64,000 nucleotides of DNA from Pseudidiomarina taiwanensis (GCF_003987435.1 NZ_PIQG01000002.1:1-64000); one strand, 5' to 3'; shown: positions 29,350 to 39,806, numbered from the stretch's first letter. A program made the numbers and translations. The notes: generated by a model not told the origin, from the sequence alone.

Positions 29350-30162
29350 TTAGCCGGGTTTACGGCAGTTAGGCGCACCATTTTGCTGGAGCGCACGTTG
29401 ATAACTTGGCATGACGGTTTGGGCATAATTAGCAAGGGTTTGAATACGCGTGCTTGGTGAGGGGTGCGTTGACAAGAACTCTGGCACTTGCGCCCCGCCT
29501 TGCGCGCTCATATTACGCCACAGATTGGCTGCCTCTCGCGGGTCATATCCGGCCGCAGCTAGGTAGTCGACCCCAAGCTGGTCGGCTTCAGACTCGTGCG
29601 TACGCGAATAAGGTAATAACACCCCTAATTGCACCCCGACTCCTAACACGGCCATGACTGTCCCAGCAGTTTTCTCATCATACTCAGATGCCAGCACTGC
29701 GCCGCCAAGTTGCATGCCGATTCCCGCAGCCATTTGTGTCGACATCCGTTCATTACCATGTTGCGCAATCACGTGGGCAATCTCATGGCCAATGACCGCA
29801 GCAAGTTGCGCGGGGTTTTCAGTGACTTTTAACAGCCCAGTGTAAACACCGATGTTCTCACCGGGTAAAGCGAAAGCATTGACCGCTGGGTTGTCAAATA
29901 CCACAACGTCCCAGCTTTTGCTCTCATAGGGGGCGGGTAACACTGCGATTAAATCATCTGCGACACAGCGAACGTATTGATTCAGTGCCCGATCGGTACT
30001 GATTTTTTCTTGCTGCTTGAGGTCGGCAAAGCTGCTATCACCAAGCCGACTCATGTCGCTATCAGAATACATCATGAACTGGTTACGCCCAGTTGGCGAC
30101 TGCGTACAAGACATTGCCAGTAGCGCAAATAGCGCCGTAACGAGCGTTTTTAACCAGTCCAT
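29350..30162 (-). CDS. M48 family metalloprotease lipoprotein (LoiP/YcaL-like)
   Basis: 270 residues. The signal peptide ends in a lipobox-like LAMSC with Cys19, so the protein is probably a periplasm-facing lipoprotein. The zinc site is GHEIAHVIAQH with His126, Glu127 and His130; the third ligand Glu190 and Asp194 are in SRTHESEADQLG. DNPAVNAFALPG is also typical of the M48C group, which in E. coli includes LoiP and YcaL, envelope quality-control proteases. AAGGAG lies 6 nt before ATG 30162. It starts 18 bp after dnaJ and so may be induced with the chaperone genes; that is inference. Confidence 0.9.
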   Translation of the reverse strand: MDWLKTLVTALFALLAMSCTQSPTGRNQFMMYSDSDMSRLGDSSFADLKQQEKISTDRALNQYVRCVADDLIAVLPAPYESKSWDVVVFDNPAVNAFALPGENIGVYTGLLKVTENPAQLAAVIGHEIAHVIAQHGNERMSTQMAAGIGMQLGGAVLASEYDEKTAGTVMAVLGVGVQLGVLLPYSRTHESEADQLGVDYLAAAGYDPREAANLWRNMSAQGGAQVPEFLSTHPSPSTRIQTLANYAQTVMPSYQRALQQNGAPNCRKPG

Positions 30163-30179
30163 TTTGTGCTCCTTAAGCG

Positions 30180-31325
30180 TTAATTCCCCCGCAAATCATC
30201 AAAGAATTTCTTCACGCCATCAAAGAACCCTTGCTCTTTCGGCCGATATTTTGCCGCTTCTGCACCAGTTCCCATTGATTCTTGCAACTGCTGAAGTAAC
30301 TCTTTCTGTTGCTCCGATAAATTTACTGGGGTTTCAATCACAACCTTACAAATTAAGTCACCAACGGTCCCGCTACGCACTGAGCGCACCCCTTTACCGC
30401 GCATCCGGAACAACTTACCCGTTTGCGTTTCAGCCGGAATCTTCAGCTTCAATTTACCATCAAGGGTCGGTACCTCAATTTCGCCACCTAATGCTGCAGT
30501 GGTAAAACTGAGTGGCACTTCACAGTATAGGTTATTGCCATCACGTTGGAAAATGGCGTGCTCGCGAACATGCACTTGCACATACAAGTCACCCGCTGGA
30601 GCACCCATTTCGCCCGCTTCACCTTCGCCACTTAAGCGAATTCGGTCGCCGGTATCAACGCCCGCAGGAATTTTAACTGAGAGGGTTTTGGTTTTCTCAA
30701 CACGGCCTTCACCATGACACGTACGGCATGGGTTTTTAATGACTTTGCCACGACCTCGACAATGCGGGCAAGGCTGTTGTACCGCAAAGAAGCCCTGACG
30801 CATTTGAATATGCCCAGAACCATGACAATGCGAACACGTCTCCGCGCTACTTCCTTCAGCCGCGCCTGAGCCGTCACAATCGTCACAGGTACTTAATTTC
30901 GGAATTTTTAACTCAACTTCTTTACCGCGTACGGCCTCTTCTAACGAGAGTTCAAGGTTATAACGTAAATCTGCGCCGCGTTGAGCTTGTGCGCGACCGC
31001 CGCGACGCCCGCCGCCACCAAAGATATCGCCAAACACATCGCCGAAAATATCAGAAAAGTCCGCCGCACCGGCACCACCACCGAAGCCGCCTTGACCCTG
31101 CTCAAACGCCGCATGACCATACTGGTCGTAGGCAGCGCGCTTTTGCGGATCCATCAGCACTTCATAGGCGAGCTTGACCTCTTTAAACTTGTTTTCGAGT
31201 TCTTTGTCACCCTTGGTGCGATCGGGGTGATACTTCATTGCCAGACGTTTATACGCCTTTTTAATCGCACGCTCATCGGCGTCGCGACTCACCCCTAATA
31301 CTTCATAAAAATCTGCTTTTGCCAT
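30180..31325 (-). CDS. dnaJ: Chaperone protein DnaJ (Hsp40)
   Basis: 381 residues from ATG 31325. It delivers clients to DnaK and stimulates its ATPase. J-domain at residues 1-70 with His33-Pro34-Asp35; Gly/Phe-rich region ([20 protein letters not shown]); zinc domain with four CxxCxGxG motifs ([32 protein letters not shown]); then the client-binding C-terminal domains. The frame is open 10 codons upstream, but [12 protein letters not shown] is the family start. It lies 92 bp after dnaK across a hairpin without a T-run. Confidence 0.98.
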   Translation of the reverse strand: MAKADFYEVLGVSRDADERAIKKAYKRLAMKYHPDRTKGDKELENKFKEVKLAYEVLMDPQKRAAYDQYGHAAFEQGQGGFGGGAGAADFSDIFGDVFGDIFGGGGRRGGRAQAQRGADLRYNLELSLEEAVRGKEVELKIPKLSTCDDCDGSGAAEGSSAETCSHCHGSGHIQMRQGFFAVQQPCPHCRGRGKVIKNPCRTCHGEGRVEKTKTLSVKIPAGVDTGDRIRLSGEGEAGEMGAPAGDLYVQVHVREHAIFQRDGNNLYCEVPLSFTTAALGGEIEVPTLDGKLKLKIPAETQTGKLFRMRGKGVRSVRSGTVGDLICKVVIETPVNLSEQQKELLQQLQESMGTGAEAAKYRPKEQGFFDGVKKFFDDLRGN

Positions 31326-31352
31326 AATCTCGCTTCGTCTCTCTGATACGAA

Positions 31353-31386
31353 CACACGGAGGCCACCTTATGGCAACCCCCGTGCG
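31353..31386 (-). other. Hairpin in the dnaK-dnaJ spacer
   Basis: CACACGGAGG (31353-31362) pairs with CCCCCGTGCG (31377-31386) through ten base pairs counting G-U in RNA, and GCCA/TGGC forms an inner stem. No T-run follows, so it is not an intrinsic terminator. It could set the dnaK:dnaJ ratio by stabilising the dnaK mRNA 3' end (inference). Confidence 0.5.
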
Positions 31387-31417
31387 TGATGATTACAGAC
31401 ACCCGGTGGGCGAATGC

Positions 31418-33334
31418 TTATTTTTTGTCGTCTTTGACTTCTTCGAACTCAGCATCGACCACATCATCATCTGCTTTCGAGTTCGCTTGTCCTTCTGCAC
31501 CCGCTCCCTGCTGGGCTGCTTTTGCTTGCGCCGCTTCCATCAGCTTGCTTGAAGCTTCCATCAGAGCTTGTTGCTTCGCTTCGATGGCTTCTTTGTCGCT
31601 ACCTTTCAGAGCTTCTTCTAGCTCTTTGATGGCGCTTTCAATCGCTTCTTTATCACTTGCTTCAAGCGCATCACCCGCTTCATCTAGCTGCTTACGCGTT
31701 GCATGGACAATCGCATCCGCTTGGTTACGGGTTTGCACGAGTTCTTCAAACTTACGATCTTCCTCAGCATGCGCTTCGGCATCACGGACCATCTTTTCAA
31801 CTTCGTCGTCACTTAAGCCTGAAGACGCTTTAATGGTAATTTGTTGCTCTTTGCCGGTGTCTTTATCTTTTGCCGACACGTGCAAGATACCATCCGCATC
31901 GATGTCAAAAGTGACTTCAATTTGTGGTACACCGCGTGGCGCTGGACGAATCCCCTCAAGGTTAAACTGGCCGAGCGACTTGTTGTCTGCCGCACGTTTG
32001 CGCTCACCTTGAATAACATGCACGGTTACTGCTGCTTGGTTATCGTCTGCAGTTGAGAAGGTTTGCGATTGCTTAGTCGGAATCGTGGTGTTCTTCTCAA
32101 TCAGTTTGGTCATCACGCCGCCCATGGTTTCAATACCCAGCGACAGTGGGGTAACGTCAAGCAACAGGACGTCTTTCACATCACCTTGCAAGACCCCAGC
32201 TTGCACCGCAGCACCTACAGCAACCGCTTCATCTGGGTTCACGTCACGACGTGGCTCTTTACCGAAGAAATCGGTGACTGCAGCCTGCACTTTTGGCATC
32301 CGAGTTTGACCACCGACCATGATCACTTCGTTGATGTCACTGACCGACAAGTCGGCATCTTTCAATGCCTGCTTCACTGGCTCAAGCGATTTCATGATCA
32401 AATCTTCAACCAAAGACTCAAGTTTTGAACGCGTAACTTTAATCGCCAAGTGTTTCGGACCAGTGTTATCTGCCGTGATATACGGCAAGTTCACTTCGGT
32501 CTGTTGCGCTGATGACAACTCAATCTTGGCTTTTTCAGCCGCTTCTTTCAGACGCTGCATCGCCAATGGATCTTGGCGCAAGTCGATGCCTTGGTCATTT
32601 TTAAACTGGTCAACAAGGTAGTTGATCATACGGTTATCAAAGTCTTCACCACCGAGGTGAGTGTCACCATTGGTCGCAAGAACTTCAAAAGTGTGCTCGC
32701 CTTCAACTTCATCAATTTCGATGATTGAAATATCGAAGGTACCCCCGCCTAAATCGTATACCGCTACAACGTTATCGCCCGACTTCTTATCCATGCCATA
32801 GGCAAGGGCTGCAGCTGTTGGCTCGTTGATAATACGCTTCACTTCAAGACCCGCAATCTTACCGGCGTCTTTCGTCGCCTGACGCTGCGCATCGTTAAAG
32901 TAAGCAGGAACAGTAATAACCGCTTCGGTAACTTTTTCACCTAAGTAGTCTTCTGCAGTTTTCTTCATCTTCTTCAGAATTTCTGCAGAAATTTGCGGTG
33001 GCGCTTTACGGTCATCATTGATCTGGACCCAAGCATCGCCATTGTCCGCTTCGACAATTTTGTACGGCATAATGCTGATATCGCGCTGAACTTCTTCGTC
33101 TTTAAAACGACGACCAATCAGACGCTTAATCGCGAAAAGAGTTTTGTTTGGATTCGTGACTGCTTGGCGCTTGGCAGGTTGACCGACCAAAGTTTCGCCA
33201 TCGTCAGTGAAGGCCACAACTGAAGGAGTTGTGCGATCGCCCTCGGCGTTTTCAATAACACGCGCTTTGTCGCCATCAAGTACGGCAACACATGAATTGG
33301 TTGTACCTAAATCGATACCAATAATTTTACCCAT
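31418..33334 (-). CDS. dnaK: Molecular chaperone DnaK (Hsp70)
   Basis: 638 residues, exactly the E. coli length. ATP-driven chaperone for folding and disaggregation. The start is [17 protein letters not shown]; the nucleotide-binding domain carries [13 protein letters not shown] and [11 protein letters not shown]; the linker [15 protein letters not shown] precedes the substrate domain; the tail ends in EEVKDDKK, close to the EEVKDKK co-chaperone motif. A heat-shock promoter lies 47-74 bp upstream. grpE, its exchange factor, is 6 kb away beyond an accessory block. Confidence 0.99.
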   Translation of the reverse strand: MGKIIGIDLGTTNSCVAVLDGDKARVIENAEGDRTTPSVVAFTDDGETLVGQPAKRQAVTNPNKTLFAIKRLIGRRFKDEEVQRDISIMPYKIVEADNGDAWVQINDDRKAPPQISAEILKKMKKTAEDYLGEKVTEAVITVPAYFNDAQRQATKDAGKIAGLEVKRIINEPTAAALAYGMDKKSGDNVVAVYDLGGGTFDISIIEIDEVEGEHTFEVLATNGDTHLGGEDFDNRMINYLVDQFKNDQGIDLRQDPLAMQRLKEAAEKAKIELSSAQQTEVNLPYITADNTGPKHLAIKVTRSKLESLVEDLIMKSLEPVKQALKDADLSVSDINEVIMVGGQTRMPKVQAAVTDFFGKEPRRDVNPDEAVAVGAAVQAGVLQGDVKDVLLLDVTPLSLGIETMGGVMTKLIEKNTTIPTKQSQTFSTADDNQAAVTVHVIQGERKRAADNKSLGQFNLEGIRPAPRGVPQIEVTFDIDADGILHVSAKDKDTGKEQQITIKASSGLSDDEVEKMVRDAEAHAEEDRKFEELVQTRNQADAIVHATRKQLDEAGDALEASDKEAIESAIKELEEALKGSDKEAIEAKQQALMEASSKLMEAAQAKAAQQGAGAEGQANSKADDDVVDAEFEEVKDDKK

Positions 33335-33380
33335 GATTCGTCTCCAACTTCCAAATCTAATAACAGGTTCGTTATCTCTG

Positions 33381-33408
33381 ATATGGGGTATGAAATTTTA
33401 ATTTCAAC
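33381..33408 (-). promoter_or_regulatory. Sigma-32 promoter for dnaK-dnaJ
   Basis: On the minus strand GTTGAA (33408-33403), a 14-bp spacer and CCCCATAT (33388-33381). The -10 part matches the heat-shock consensus CCCCATNT and the -35 part matches CTTGAA at five of six positions. It lies about 47 bp before the dnaK ATG. Confidence 0.85.
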
Positions 33409-33488
33409 ACCCCAAACAGGGTTATTTAACGGATTGCCTAGTTAATGGGGGTCGAAAGTCAGAAAACAACCTTATGAGTAAATTTTTT

Positions 33489-35120
33489 TTAGCCCCAACC
33501 AACTGGTTTATAAGCCATTGGATATTGCGGCATGCCCAACACCCGGTTCAACCAAATATGGTGTGGTGGGAGCTTTTGCCGCGCCATTTGCAGGCGTTGG
33601 ATAATCGCTGGATGCACTTGCGTGGCGGGACGGTTCGGACCAAACCACTGCTCACTCTCTTCTTTCAAGAATTCCATCCCGAACAAAATACATTCGTAAC
33701 TTTCATGGTTCCACAGACCACCCGTATCAACTGCTGGGCGACGGTCATGGCTACATAAGTCGGCTGCTTGCGGCGCTTGACTCATGCCACTAAACCACTG
33801 GTCTTGGAAATCATGTGGGGTCGGCGGCTTGAAGCGCCAAAAATCAAACTTCGCTTGTAAGCGGTCGGTAATGTGTTCGCGCAACTGCACCGTTTTCCAA
33901 AACTCGGTATCGGTGCGCTTGGTCAAACAATAATGCATATTGATGAAATCAAGAATTTCATAAAAGCGATTCGACATAATGTGGTTATAACGCGAGGCAA
34001 GTTGCTCCATTCCGTCATCATGCCAAGGAAAATGCTCGGCAAGTAACACTGCTCCTAAATCACTTAGATATAGGCCGGTTGATTCGAGCGGCTCGATAAA
34101 GCCCCCAGCCAACCCAATCGCAATCACATTTTTAGACCAAATTTGTTTGCGCCGCCCTACTTTGAAATCAACAAAACGTGCAGGTAAGTCATCGGTGTTG
34201 CCACCTTGATAGGCGCGCATCTCACGTTCAGCGGCTTCTTTATCAATAAAGGCACTTGAATGAACATAACCAATCGAACGGCGGTCGTTTTGTGGGATAT
34301 CCCAAATCCAACCATTTGATAGCGCGGTTGCCGTAGTATACGGTCGGACCATACCAGGGAAATGAGTCTCATAAGGCAGATGCATGGTCACCGCGCGGTC
34401 ACACAACAAATATTGCGAGCAATCTTCGAAACCCACACCGATTTGTTGCTCAATCAGCTGAGCACTGAAACCCGTTGAATCAACAAACAAGTCGGCCTCT
34501 ATGGTCTCGCCTTTATCGGTGCGAACGGCAGCAATGTGACCATCATCACGCATCACCACATCAACCATATTCGCCAAGGTATGAACAACCCCGCGTGGGG
34601 TTGAGAAGTCGCGCAGATAATCAGCAAATTTTTGCGCATTCATATGGTAGGCATAATTCAGTGGCGCGCCCATATCCCATTTCCCCAGCATCACTGGAGC
34701 CAGCCCCCACTCGCACAAAATAGGTTGTACCGAGCAAGTTTCCATAAATGGAATCGATTGATCCGACATCAACCAATCCATCCCCGCGCGGTCGAGTGGT
34801 TGCCGGCGCATACTCGAAAATGGATGGTGATAAAACGACATGTCGTTATGCACCCAATTGGTGTAACGAATCGACTGTTTAAAACTCGCATTTGTCGACT
34901 TCATGAAATCTAGTTCATCTACGCCAACCACTGAGAGCAAGTGCCGCATCGAGGGAATCGTCGCTTCACCAACTGAGATCCGCGGCGTATCCGGCGACTC
35001 CAGTAATTGAATATCGACTCGAGGGCGCTCACCGCGCTGATTTAAGGCCCCATTCAAATAGGCTGCCGCCATCCAGCCAGCCGAGCCGCCACCAACGATC
35101 AGGACCTTTTTCTTCTGCAT
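33489..35120 (-). CDS. Flavin-dependent tryptophan-halogenase family protein
   Basis: 543 residues from ATG 35120, with GGTGA about 5 nt upstream; a GTG four codons earlier is less likely. FAD-binding VLIVGGGSAGWMAAAYL at the N-terminus, SVGEATIPSMRHLL, and the halogenase signature W-x-W-x-I-P in NGWIWDIPQNDRRSIGY are all present; LAGGFIEPLESTGL near residue 350 is also diagnostic. The lysine in NASFKQSIRY (Lys81 in this numbering) fits the position of the halogenating lysine of PrnA, an alignment made by eye. Such enzymes need FADH2 from a reductase, which is not encoded nearby. Substrate unknown. It follows the sulfotransferase-like gene by 27 bp. In Alteromonadales and Caulobacterales these genes often neighbour TonB receptors. 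Confidence 0.88.
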   Translation of the reverse strand: MQKKKVLIVGGGSAGWMAAAYLNGALNQRGERPRVDIQLLESPDTPRISVGEATIPSMRHLLSVVGVDELDFMKSTNASFKQSIRYTNWVHNDMSFYHHPFSSMRRQPLDRAGMDWLMSDQSIPFMETCSVQPILCEWGLAPVMLGKWDMGAPLNYAYHMNAQKFADYLRDFSTPRGVVHTLANMVDVVMRDDGHIAAVRTDKGETIEADLFVDSTGFSAQLIEQQIGVGFEDCSQYLLCDRAVTMHLPYETHFPGMVRPYTTATALSNGWIWDIPQNDRRSIGYVHSSAFIDKEAAEREMRAYQGGNTDDLPARFVDFKVGRRKQIWSKNVIAIGLAGGFIEPLESTGLYLSDLGAVLLAEHFPWHDDGMEQLASRYNHIMSNRFYEILDFINMHYCLTKRTDTEFWKTVQLREHITDRLQAKFDFWRFKPPTPHDFQDQWFSGMSQAPQAADLCSHDRRPAVDTGGLWNHESYECILFGMEFLKEESEQWFGPNRPATQVHPAIIQRLQMARQKLPPHHIWLNRVLGMPQYPMAYKPVGWG

Positions 35121-35147
35121 GTCGTTCACCACATCAATTTTTTATTG

Positions 35148-35942
35148 TTATTTTTCGTAACCTAAAACTTTACGTAACCCCGGCGCAGCAAAATCGACCA
35201 ATTGCTTTTGTTGCTGCGGAAGTTCATTTGGAACCTCTAACGCGAGGTTTTGCAGGTTATCCCGATATGTGCCGCTTTGCTCACGATCAGAGCCAAGTAA
35301 AACACGCTCGCGCCAATCGTCTGGCAAACCGCGACCCGCTAACACTGGCGCTAATAAATCAGCAAAATAATTTTCCGCCTCGTCACTTTCGAGCTGTTTC
35401 AACTGCGCGATCATATCTTCATAACGAACTAACTTCGCCCCAGTTCCAAGCCATGATACGCCGTTGTGGGTAAAGATCTCATTTAGGGTCGGCGCTTTTT
35501 GGTAGATTCCGAAAATCATCATATTCAGCACTTCTTCAATGGTCACCCGCCCACTTTTCAAGTTTTCCATGTTGCCTTGAAAGGTGTCTGATAAGAAGAA
35601 CCGAGCGCGCGCCAGCACCCAATCATAGGGATCACGCACCACCACGATATGTTCAGCATCATGTAGTGCCATCACAGATTCATCACTGAAGAGTAAGTGC
35701 CCCCAACTTAGCTTTGGCTGCAGCGGATTAAACACTTGTATGTGCTCACGTAGATTTGGCAGCTGCACGAACGTCTCGTGATATTGCTGCGCAACTGGGA
35801 CGAACATCCGAAAAATGTTTCGAATTAAGTGGGTGCCACACTTAGGCACAGAATTGAGAAAAACAGGTTTCACCAAAGGCGCGTGTTGGTAGTTTCCATT
35901 GATGTCATTCAAGGTATCGGGTTTGGCTATAATACGGGGCAT
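35148..35942 (-). CDS. Sulfotransferase-like P-loop protein
   Basis: 264 residues. The PAPS-binding signatures of sulfotransferases are recognisable: a 5'-phosphosulfate loop at residues 33-38 (PKCGTH, where the family has PKSGTT or similar) and a 3'-phosphate motif from Arg103 (VVVRDPYDWVLARARFFLS). LVRYEDM and SGTYRDNL near the C-terminus match the family's later motifs. No signal peptide, so cytoplasmic. It should transfer sulfate to a hydroxyl or amine, but the acceptor cannot be read. It probably forms a two-gene unit with the halogenase and lies downstream of the TonB receptor gene, beyond that gene's terminator. Confidence 0.75.
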   Translation of the reverse strand: MPRIIAKPDTLNDINGNYQHAPLVKPVFLNSVPKCGTHLIRNIFRMFVPVAQQYHETFVQLPNLREHIQVFNPLQPKLSWGHLLFSDESVMALHDAEHIVVVRDPYDWVLARARFFLSDTFQGNMENLKSGRVTIEEVLNMMIFGIYQKAPTLNEIFTHNGVSWLGTGAKLVRYEDMIAQLKQLESDEAENYFADLLAPVLAGRGLPDDWRERVLLGSDREQSGTYRDNLQNLALEVPNELPQQQKQLVDFAAPGLRKVLGYEK

Positions 35943-36014
35943 GAATTGGCTCTTTTATTTTTATCGTAAATTTCAGTCGCTAGACCTTAGCTAGAGTTCA
36001 GTATGCCAAAAATA

Positions 36015-36042
36015 AAAATGCCGACAAGCTTGTCGGCATTTT
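36015..36042 (-). terminator. Intrinsic terminator after the TonB receptor gene
   Basis: Perfect palindrome AAAATGCCGACAAG/CTTGTCGGCATTTT, followed on the minus strand by T-rich sequence. It lies 20 bp past the receptor stop and separates the receptor from the sulfotransferase/halogenase pair. Both flanks are A/T runs, so it may work in both directions. Confidence 0.92.
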
Positions 36043-36062
36043 CATTTGTTTTAGCAGTTCGC

Positions 36063-39038
36063 TTAGAAGGTGTATGACAAGTTCAAGAACACCCGACGAC
36101 CTAACCAGTCATACTGACTGTAGAAGGCCGTGTTACCCAAGCGTGATACCACACCACCACTGGTTTTTGGTGGCTCTTTATCAAACGCATTGGCAACCCC
36201 AAGAGTGACCTCGAAACCGTCGTCGCGGAACTCTTTAGTCGCTGCAAAGGCATGATAAATCACCGGCGAACTATCGATAGTGAGGTATACCTCGTCACCG
36301 TAGAAAGTTGTGATGTTATCACCGCTGAGACGACGGTTCGCGTTGTTGACTGCACCCACGTAACGTGCGGTCCAGTTAAACGTCCAGTCATCTTTTTGCA
36401 TTGCAACGCGGAAGTTACCTACGTGCTCTGGGCTTCCGAAGTTACCTACACGATCGATCGGCACACTGGTCTCGAACAATTGGCTTGAAGCTTCAAGTTG
36501 CATGGTGTGCTCATAAGTAATATCGAATTCAGCAAAGTCCGTGCTAAACGGATAGTTAAAATTGAAGTCGATACCACGGTTGATCTGGCTCGCGATGTTC
36601 AAGTAACCACCACGAACTTCTTCGATACGAAGGTCTGTTGCGTTACGGAAGAACTGATCACACAGTGGCTCAGTACTGAAGTTCTCAGAGTTGTAACACT
36701 GACCAACGATCTGTGCAGCTGAGAGCAAGGTTACTTCCCCATCGATTTCGATTTCGAAGTAATCCACACTCACACCAAGGTCAGACCAATCTGGCGTGTA
36801 GACAAAACCAAGTGTACGCGCAGTTGAAGTTTCTGCTTCAAGCGTACCTGCACCACCACCTGTGAAGACGGTTGCTGAGATTGCACCACCAGTGTAATCC
36901 TCTGGGATACCATCAGCCGCACAGTTATCGGCTAGGCGTTGAGTAATTGACTGATCAGCTAGGTTTGCGCCCCAGTTGATACATGGGTCAATTGAACGCT
37001 GACCGATAAAGCTAGTTTGGTTGTTCAGATAAAGTTCGTACAACGCTGGTGAGCGGAACGAAGTACCTTGTGACGCCCGCACGCGGAAACCATCAGATAC
37101 CAGCCAGTTCAAGCCAGCTTTATAGGTTGAATCGCTACCGTACGAAGATACGTCGGTATAACGCGCTGATACGGTCAAATCTAAACGCTCTGCGAATGGC
37201 ATGTCGGCCAATAATGGCACTTGCAATTCACCGAATACTGCACGCGTGTTCGATTTACCTGTGGTGATACCTGCAGAGGTTTGTCCCCAAGTATTGGCAC
37301 GAAGTGTTTCCGCTCCGGGAGTGTCAACGATTTCGTCTTGCTGATATTGCAAACCAAACGCTGCTCCCACAACGCCCGCTGGCATTTCGAACAAGTCGCC
37401 GGTGATCACACCTTCAAAAGTCCGCTGCTTGTAAACCGTGTTACCCGTTTCAGTACCGAACAAGAAGTTGCGCACATCATCCGAAATGTTGCCAGCAAGG
37501 AACTGCGGATCAAGCCATGGGATATCGATACAATCGACACCACGGACTGAAGTTTGCGTGCCCACACATGAGCCCGTTGCGAACCAACCATCTTGGATTG
37601 AGTCGTTATAGATAATCTTAGTTTGATAGTCACCATCGCTGCGGCTGTCTTGGACGTTAACGTCCCAGAACCAATCACCGATGTAGCCTTCCGCACCAAT
37701 CACGAAACGACGATAATCAACTGTGATTTCTGAACCTGAGTGGTCAGTAATTGGCGTTGGGCTCAACCATTGCGCACCGGTCCAGCCTTCACTCAACGAA
37801 CTACCTGCGAAGAAGTTTTCGTTGTAGATGTATGTCCAGAACTGGCGATAACCATTGGTGGTGGTTTTACGACGGTTCAATAACACTTCACCATAAAGGG
37901 TAACGTCATCGCTTAGCCACATTTCACCTTGACCATAAAGGGTGCCGATTTCCTGCTTCGGCGACAAGCTCTCGAGATCTTGGAATGGGTGGTCAGCGTT
38001 GGTTAGACCATCAGAGAGCTTGTCAAAGCTAACTGGATACCAACCTTCTGGTGTACGCATATCAAATGGATCGTTAGCCGTATCGTTAAAGCTCGGGACG
38101 TACTGGCCTAAGTTACCGTCGTAGTCGAACTGAGCAAGCTTACTGCCGCGTGATGGAAGTACGTTACTATCGCCAGTGATACCGTTGGCATAGTCATAAA
38201 TCCACACGTGACCCCATGGTAAGTCGTTACAATGGTAGTCACCGGTACGTGGATCAACGATATCGGCACGCTCACCAGTGGTCGTATCGAACACATAGTT
38301 TTGCGCACAGTTAAAGAAGTCACGGTCACCCATTGCCAATTCGTTGGCCCGGTTATAGTCCGCAACTAAACGGAATGAACCGTTATCGAAACTACGACCA
38401 AAAGTACCATTTACACGCAATGTTTCACCGCCCGACTCGGTCGGCTGGCTTAAGTTGACGTTAAAGTTACTCTCATCACCTTTCTTAGTGATGATGTTGA
38501 CAACCCCTGCAACAGCGTCAGAACCATACAAAGATGATGCACCATCTTTAAGGATTTCAATCTGTTCTACTGCAGCAAGTGGCATGATGTTCAAATCGAA
38601 CGCTGAGACCTGGCCACGGGTTCCCGCAGGACCAATCCGACGACCATTCAATAGCACCAAGGTACGGTTTGCGCCAAGACCACGCAGTGAGAGCGTCTCA
38701 GTACCGGTACCACCAGCAGTTACGAAAGCAGTTGAGGCTGCTGCAGTGACCTGGTTCGCACCAGCTGCAACAGTTGACGAGCGAAGTAGGTCACCTAGCG
38801 TCACCATACCTTGGCCGATAGCTTCATCAGCAAGGATAACTTCGACTGGAGCAGCTTGGTCTAAACCGTCGCTGCGAATACGCGAACCGAGGACCTGAAT
38901 ACGCTCTTGGGCTTCTTCAGCCTCAGGTTGCGTATCTTGGCTCTCATCTTGCGCTTGAGCAGTGAAGATACTCCCAGCAAACACACAGCCCATGGCCAGT
39001 GCTAACCGGTTTAGCTTCAATTCAGAAGAGGTTCTCAT
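36063..39038 (-). CDS. TonB-dependent outer-membrane receptor
   Basis: 991 residues from ATG 39038, with AAGGG 9 nt upstream; TTG 39062 is an in-frame alternative. Signal peptide to about residue 30 (AQAQ). The plug domain has ERIQVLGSRIRSDG, LSLRGLGANRTLVLLNGRR and EILKDGASSLYGSDAVAGVVNII in parts. A large beta-barrel follows and ends NLSYTF with the C-terminal Phe needed for outer-membrane insertion. No N-terminal signalling (STN) extension is evident. This long oligopeptide/carbohydrate-type receptor class is common in Alteromonadales. The ligand is unknown; the neighbouring halogenase and sulfotransferase suggest an aromatic or modified metabolite (inference). It has its own terminator. 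Confidence 0.93.
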   Translation of the reverse strand: MRTSSELKLNRLALAMGCVFAGSIFTAQAQDESQDTQPEAEEAQERIQVLGSRIRSDGLDQAAPVEVILADEAIGQGMVTLGDLLRSSTVAAGANQVTAAASTAFVTAGGTGTETLSLRGLGANRTLVLLNGRRIGPAGTRGQVSAFDLNIMPLAAVEQIEILKDGASSLYGSDAVAGVVNIITKKGDESNFNVNLSQPTESGGETLRVNGTFGRSFDNGSFRLVADYNRANELAMGDRDFFNCAQNYVFDTTTGERADIVDPRTGDYHCNDLPWGHVWIYDYANGITGDSNVLPSRGSKLAQFDYDGNLGQYVPSFNDTANDPFDMRTPEGWYPVSFDKLSDGLTNADHPFQDLESLSPKQEIGTLYGQGEMWLSDDVTLYGEVLLNRRKTTTNGYRQFWTYIYNENFFAGSSLSEGWTGAQWLSPTPITDHSGSEITVDYRRFVIGAEGYIGDWFWDVNVQDSRSDGDYQTKIIYNDSIQDGWFATGSCVGTQTSVRGVDCIDIPWLDPQFLAGNISDDVRNFLFGTETGNTVYKQRTFEGVITGDLFEMPAGVVGAAFGLQYQQDEIVDTPGAETLRANTWGQTSAGITTGKSNTRAVFGELQVPLLADMPFAERLDLTVSARYTDVSSYGSDSTYKAGLNWLVSDGFRVRASQGTSFRSPALYELYLNNQTSFIGQRSIDPCINWGANLADQSITQRLADNCAADGIPEDYTGGAISATVFTGGGAGTLEAETSTARTLGFVYTPDWSDLGVSVDYFEIEIDGEVTLLSAAQIVGQCYNSENFSTEPLCDQFFRNATDLRIEEVRGGYLNIASQINRGIDFNFNYPFSTDFAEFDITYEHTMQLEASSQLFETSVPIDRVGNFGSPEHVGNFRVAMQKDDWTFNWTARYVGAVNNANRRLSGDNITTFYGDEVYLTIDSSPVIYHAFAATKEFRDDGFEVTLGVANAFDKEPPKTSGGVVSRLGNTAFYSQYDWLGRRVFLNLSYTF

Positions 39039-39200
39039 AATTGTAAGCCCTTGATTAATCAATTGTTATAGTTTTTAATAGGCGTAACGCAGGGTCCGTT
39101 TCCTAGCACCTATCAAACTCATAATAACCAAGGACTTACAAATTACAAATTTATATTCCCTAATTGATTCCAAAAATCATTAGGTTAAAACGCATAGTTG

Positions 39201-39806
39201 TTAGTTTTTAACGACCATGACCATGGCTGGTCGCAACAATCGACCACTTAAGGTGTAGCCTTTTTGCATCACTGCCATAATGGTGTTGTTTTCTAACTCA
39301 GGGTTTGCCTGCATCGACATCGCTTGATGCAATTCTGGGTTGAAAGGCTCGCCCACTTCACCAACTGCTTCTACTGCAAACTTATTTAGAGTGCTTAATA
39401 AGGTTTTATGGGTCAGCTCAATCCCTTCTAGGAAGTTCGCATCGAGCGTTTCGTTCTGTCCGGCAATTTCGAGTGCTCGCTCAAGGTTGTCAACGCTTGT
39501 CAACAACTCGCCGGCAAACTTTTCTAACGCAAATTTGTGCGCTTTTTCGACATCTGCGGCAGCTCGACGCCGCACATTTTCCATCTCAGCAACGGCGCGA
39601 ACCGCGCGATCGTTGGCATCTTCTCTCGCCTGCTCAGCTTGCTGGAGGGCGAGCTCGAGTTCGGCAATACGCTCCAGTTGCAGATCCTGCTCTGGATTTT
39701 CTGCCACAGTTTCAGTCTCGACTTGCTCGACTTGCTCTACTTCGCTCTCGACCTGCTCAACATCTTGAGTCTCGGGGTTTTGCTTTTCGGTATCGCTGCT
39801 ACTCAT
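39201..39806 (-). CDS. grpE: Nucleotide exchange factor GrpE
   Basis: 201 residues (E. coli 197). It exchanges ADP for ATP on DnaK and acts as a thermosensor. The N-terminal 40 residues are an acidic Glu/Gln/Val repeat ([14 protein letters not shown]); then the long dimerising helix with [30 protein letters not shown], and the beta-wing HQAMSMQ to [15 protein letters not shown]. It is divergent from nadK, as in E. coli, and has overlapping sigma-32 and sigma-70 type promoters. The 162-bp spacer to the TonB receptor start holds no clear terminator. Confidence 0.97.
   Translation of the reverse strand: MSSSDTEKQNPETQDVEQVESEVEQVEQVETETVAENPEQDLQLERIAELELALQQAEQAREDANDRAVRAVAEMENVRRRAAADVEKAHKFALEKFAGELLTSVDNLERALEIAGQNETLDANFLEGIELTHKTLLSTLNKFAVEAVGEVGEPFNPELHQAMSMQANPELENNTIMAVMQKGYTLSGRLLRPAMVMVVKN

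Noticed and set aside
39039-39200. Terminator or small gene between grpE and the TonB receptor
   Set aside because: A/T-rich spacer without a convincing stem-loop or an open frame with a ribosome site; probably the receptor's promoter region.
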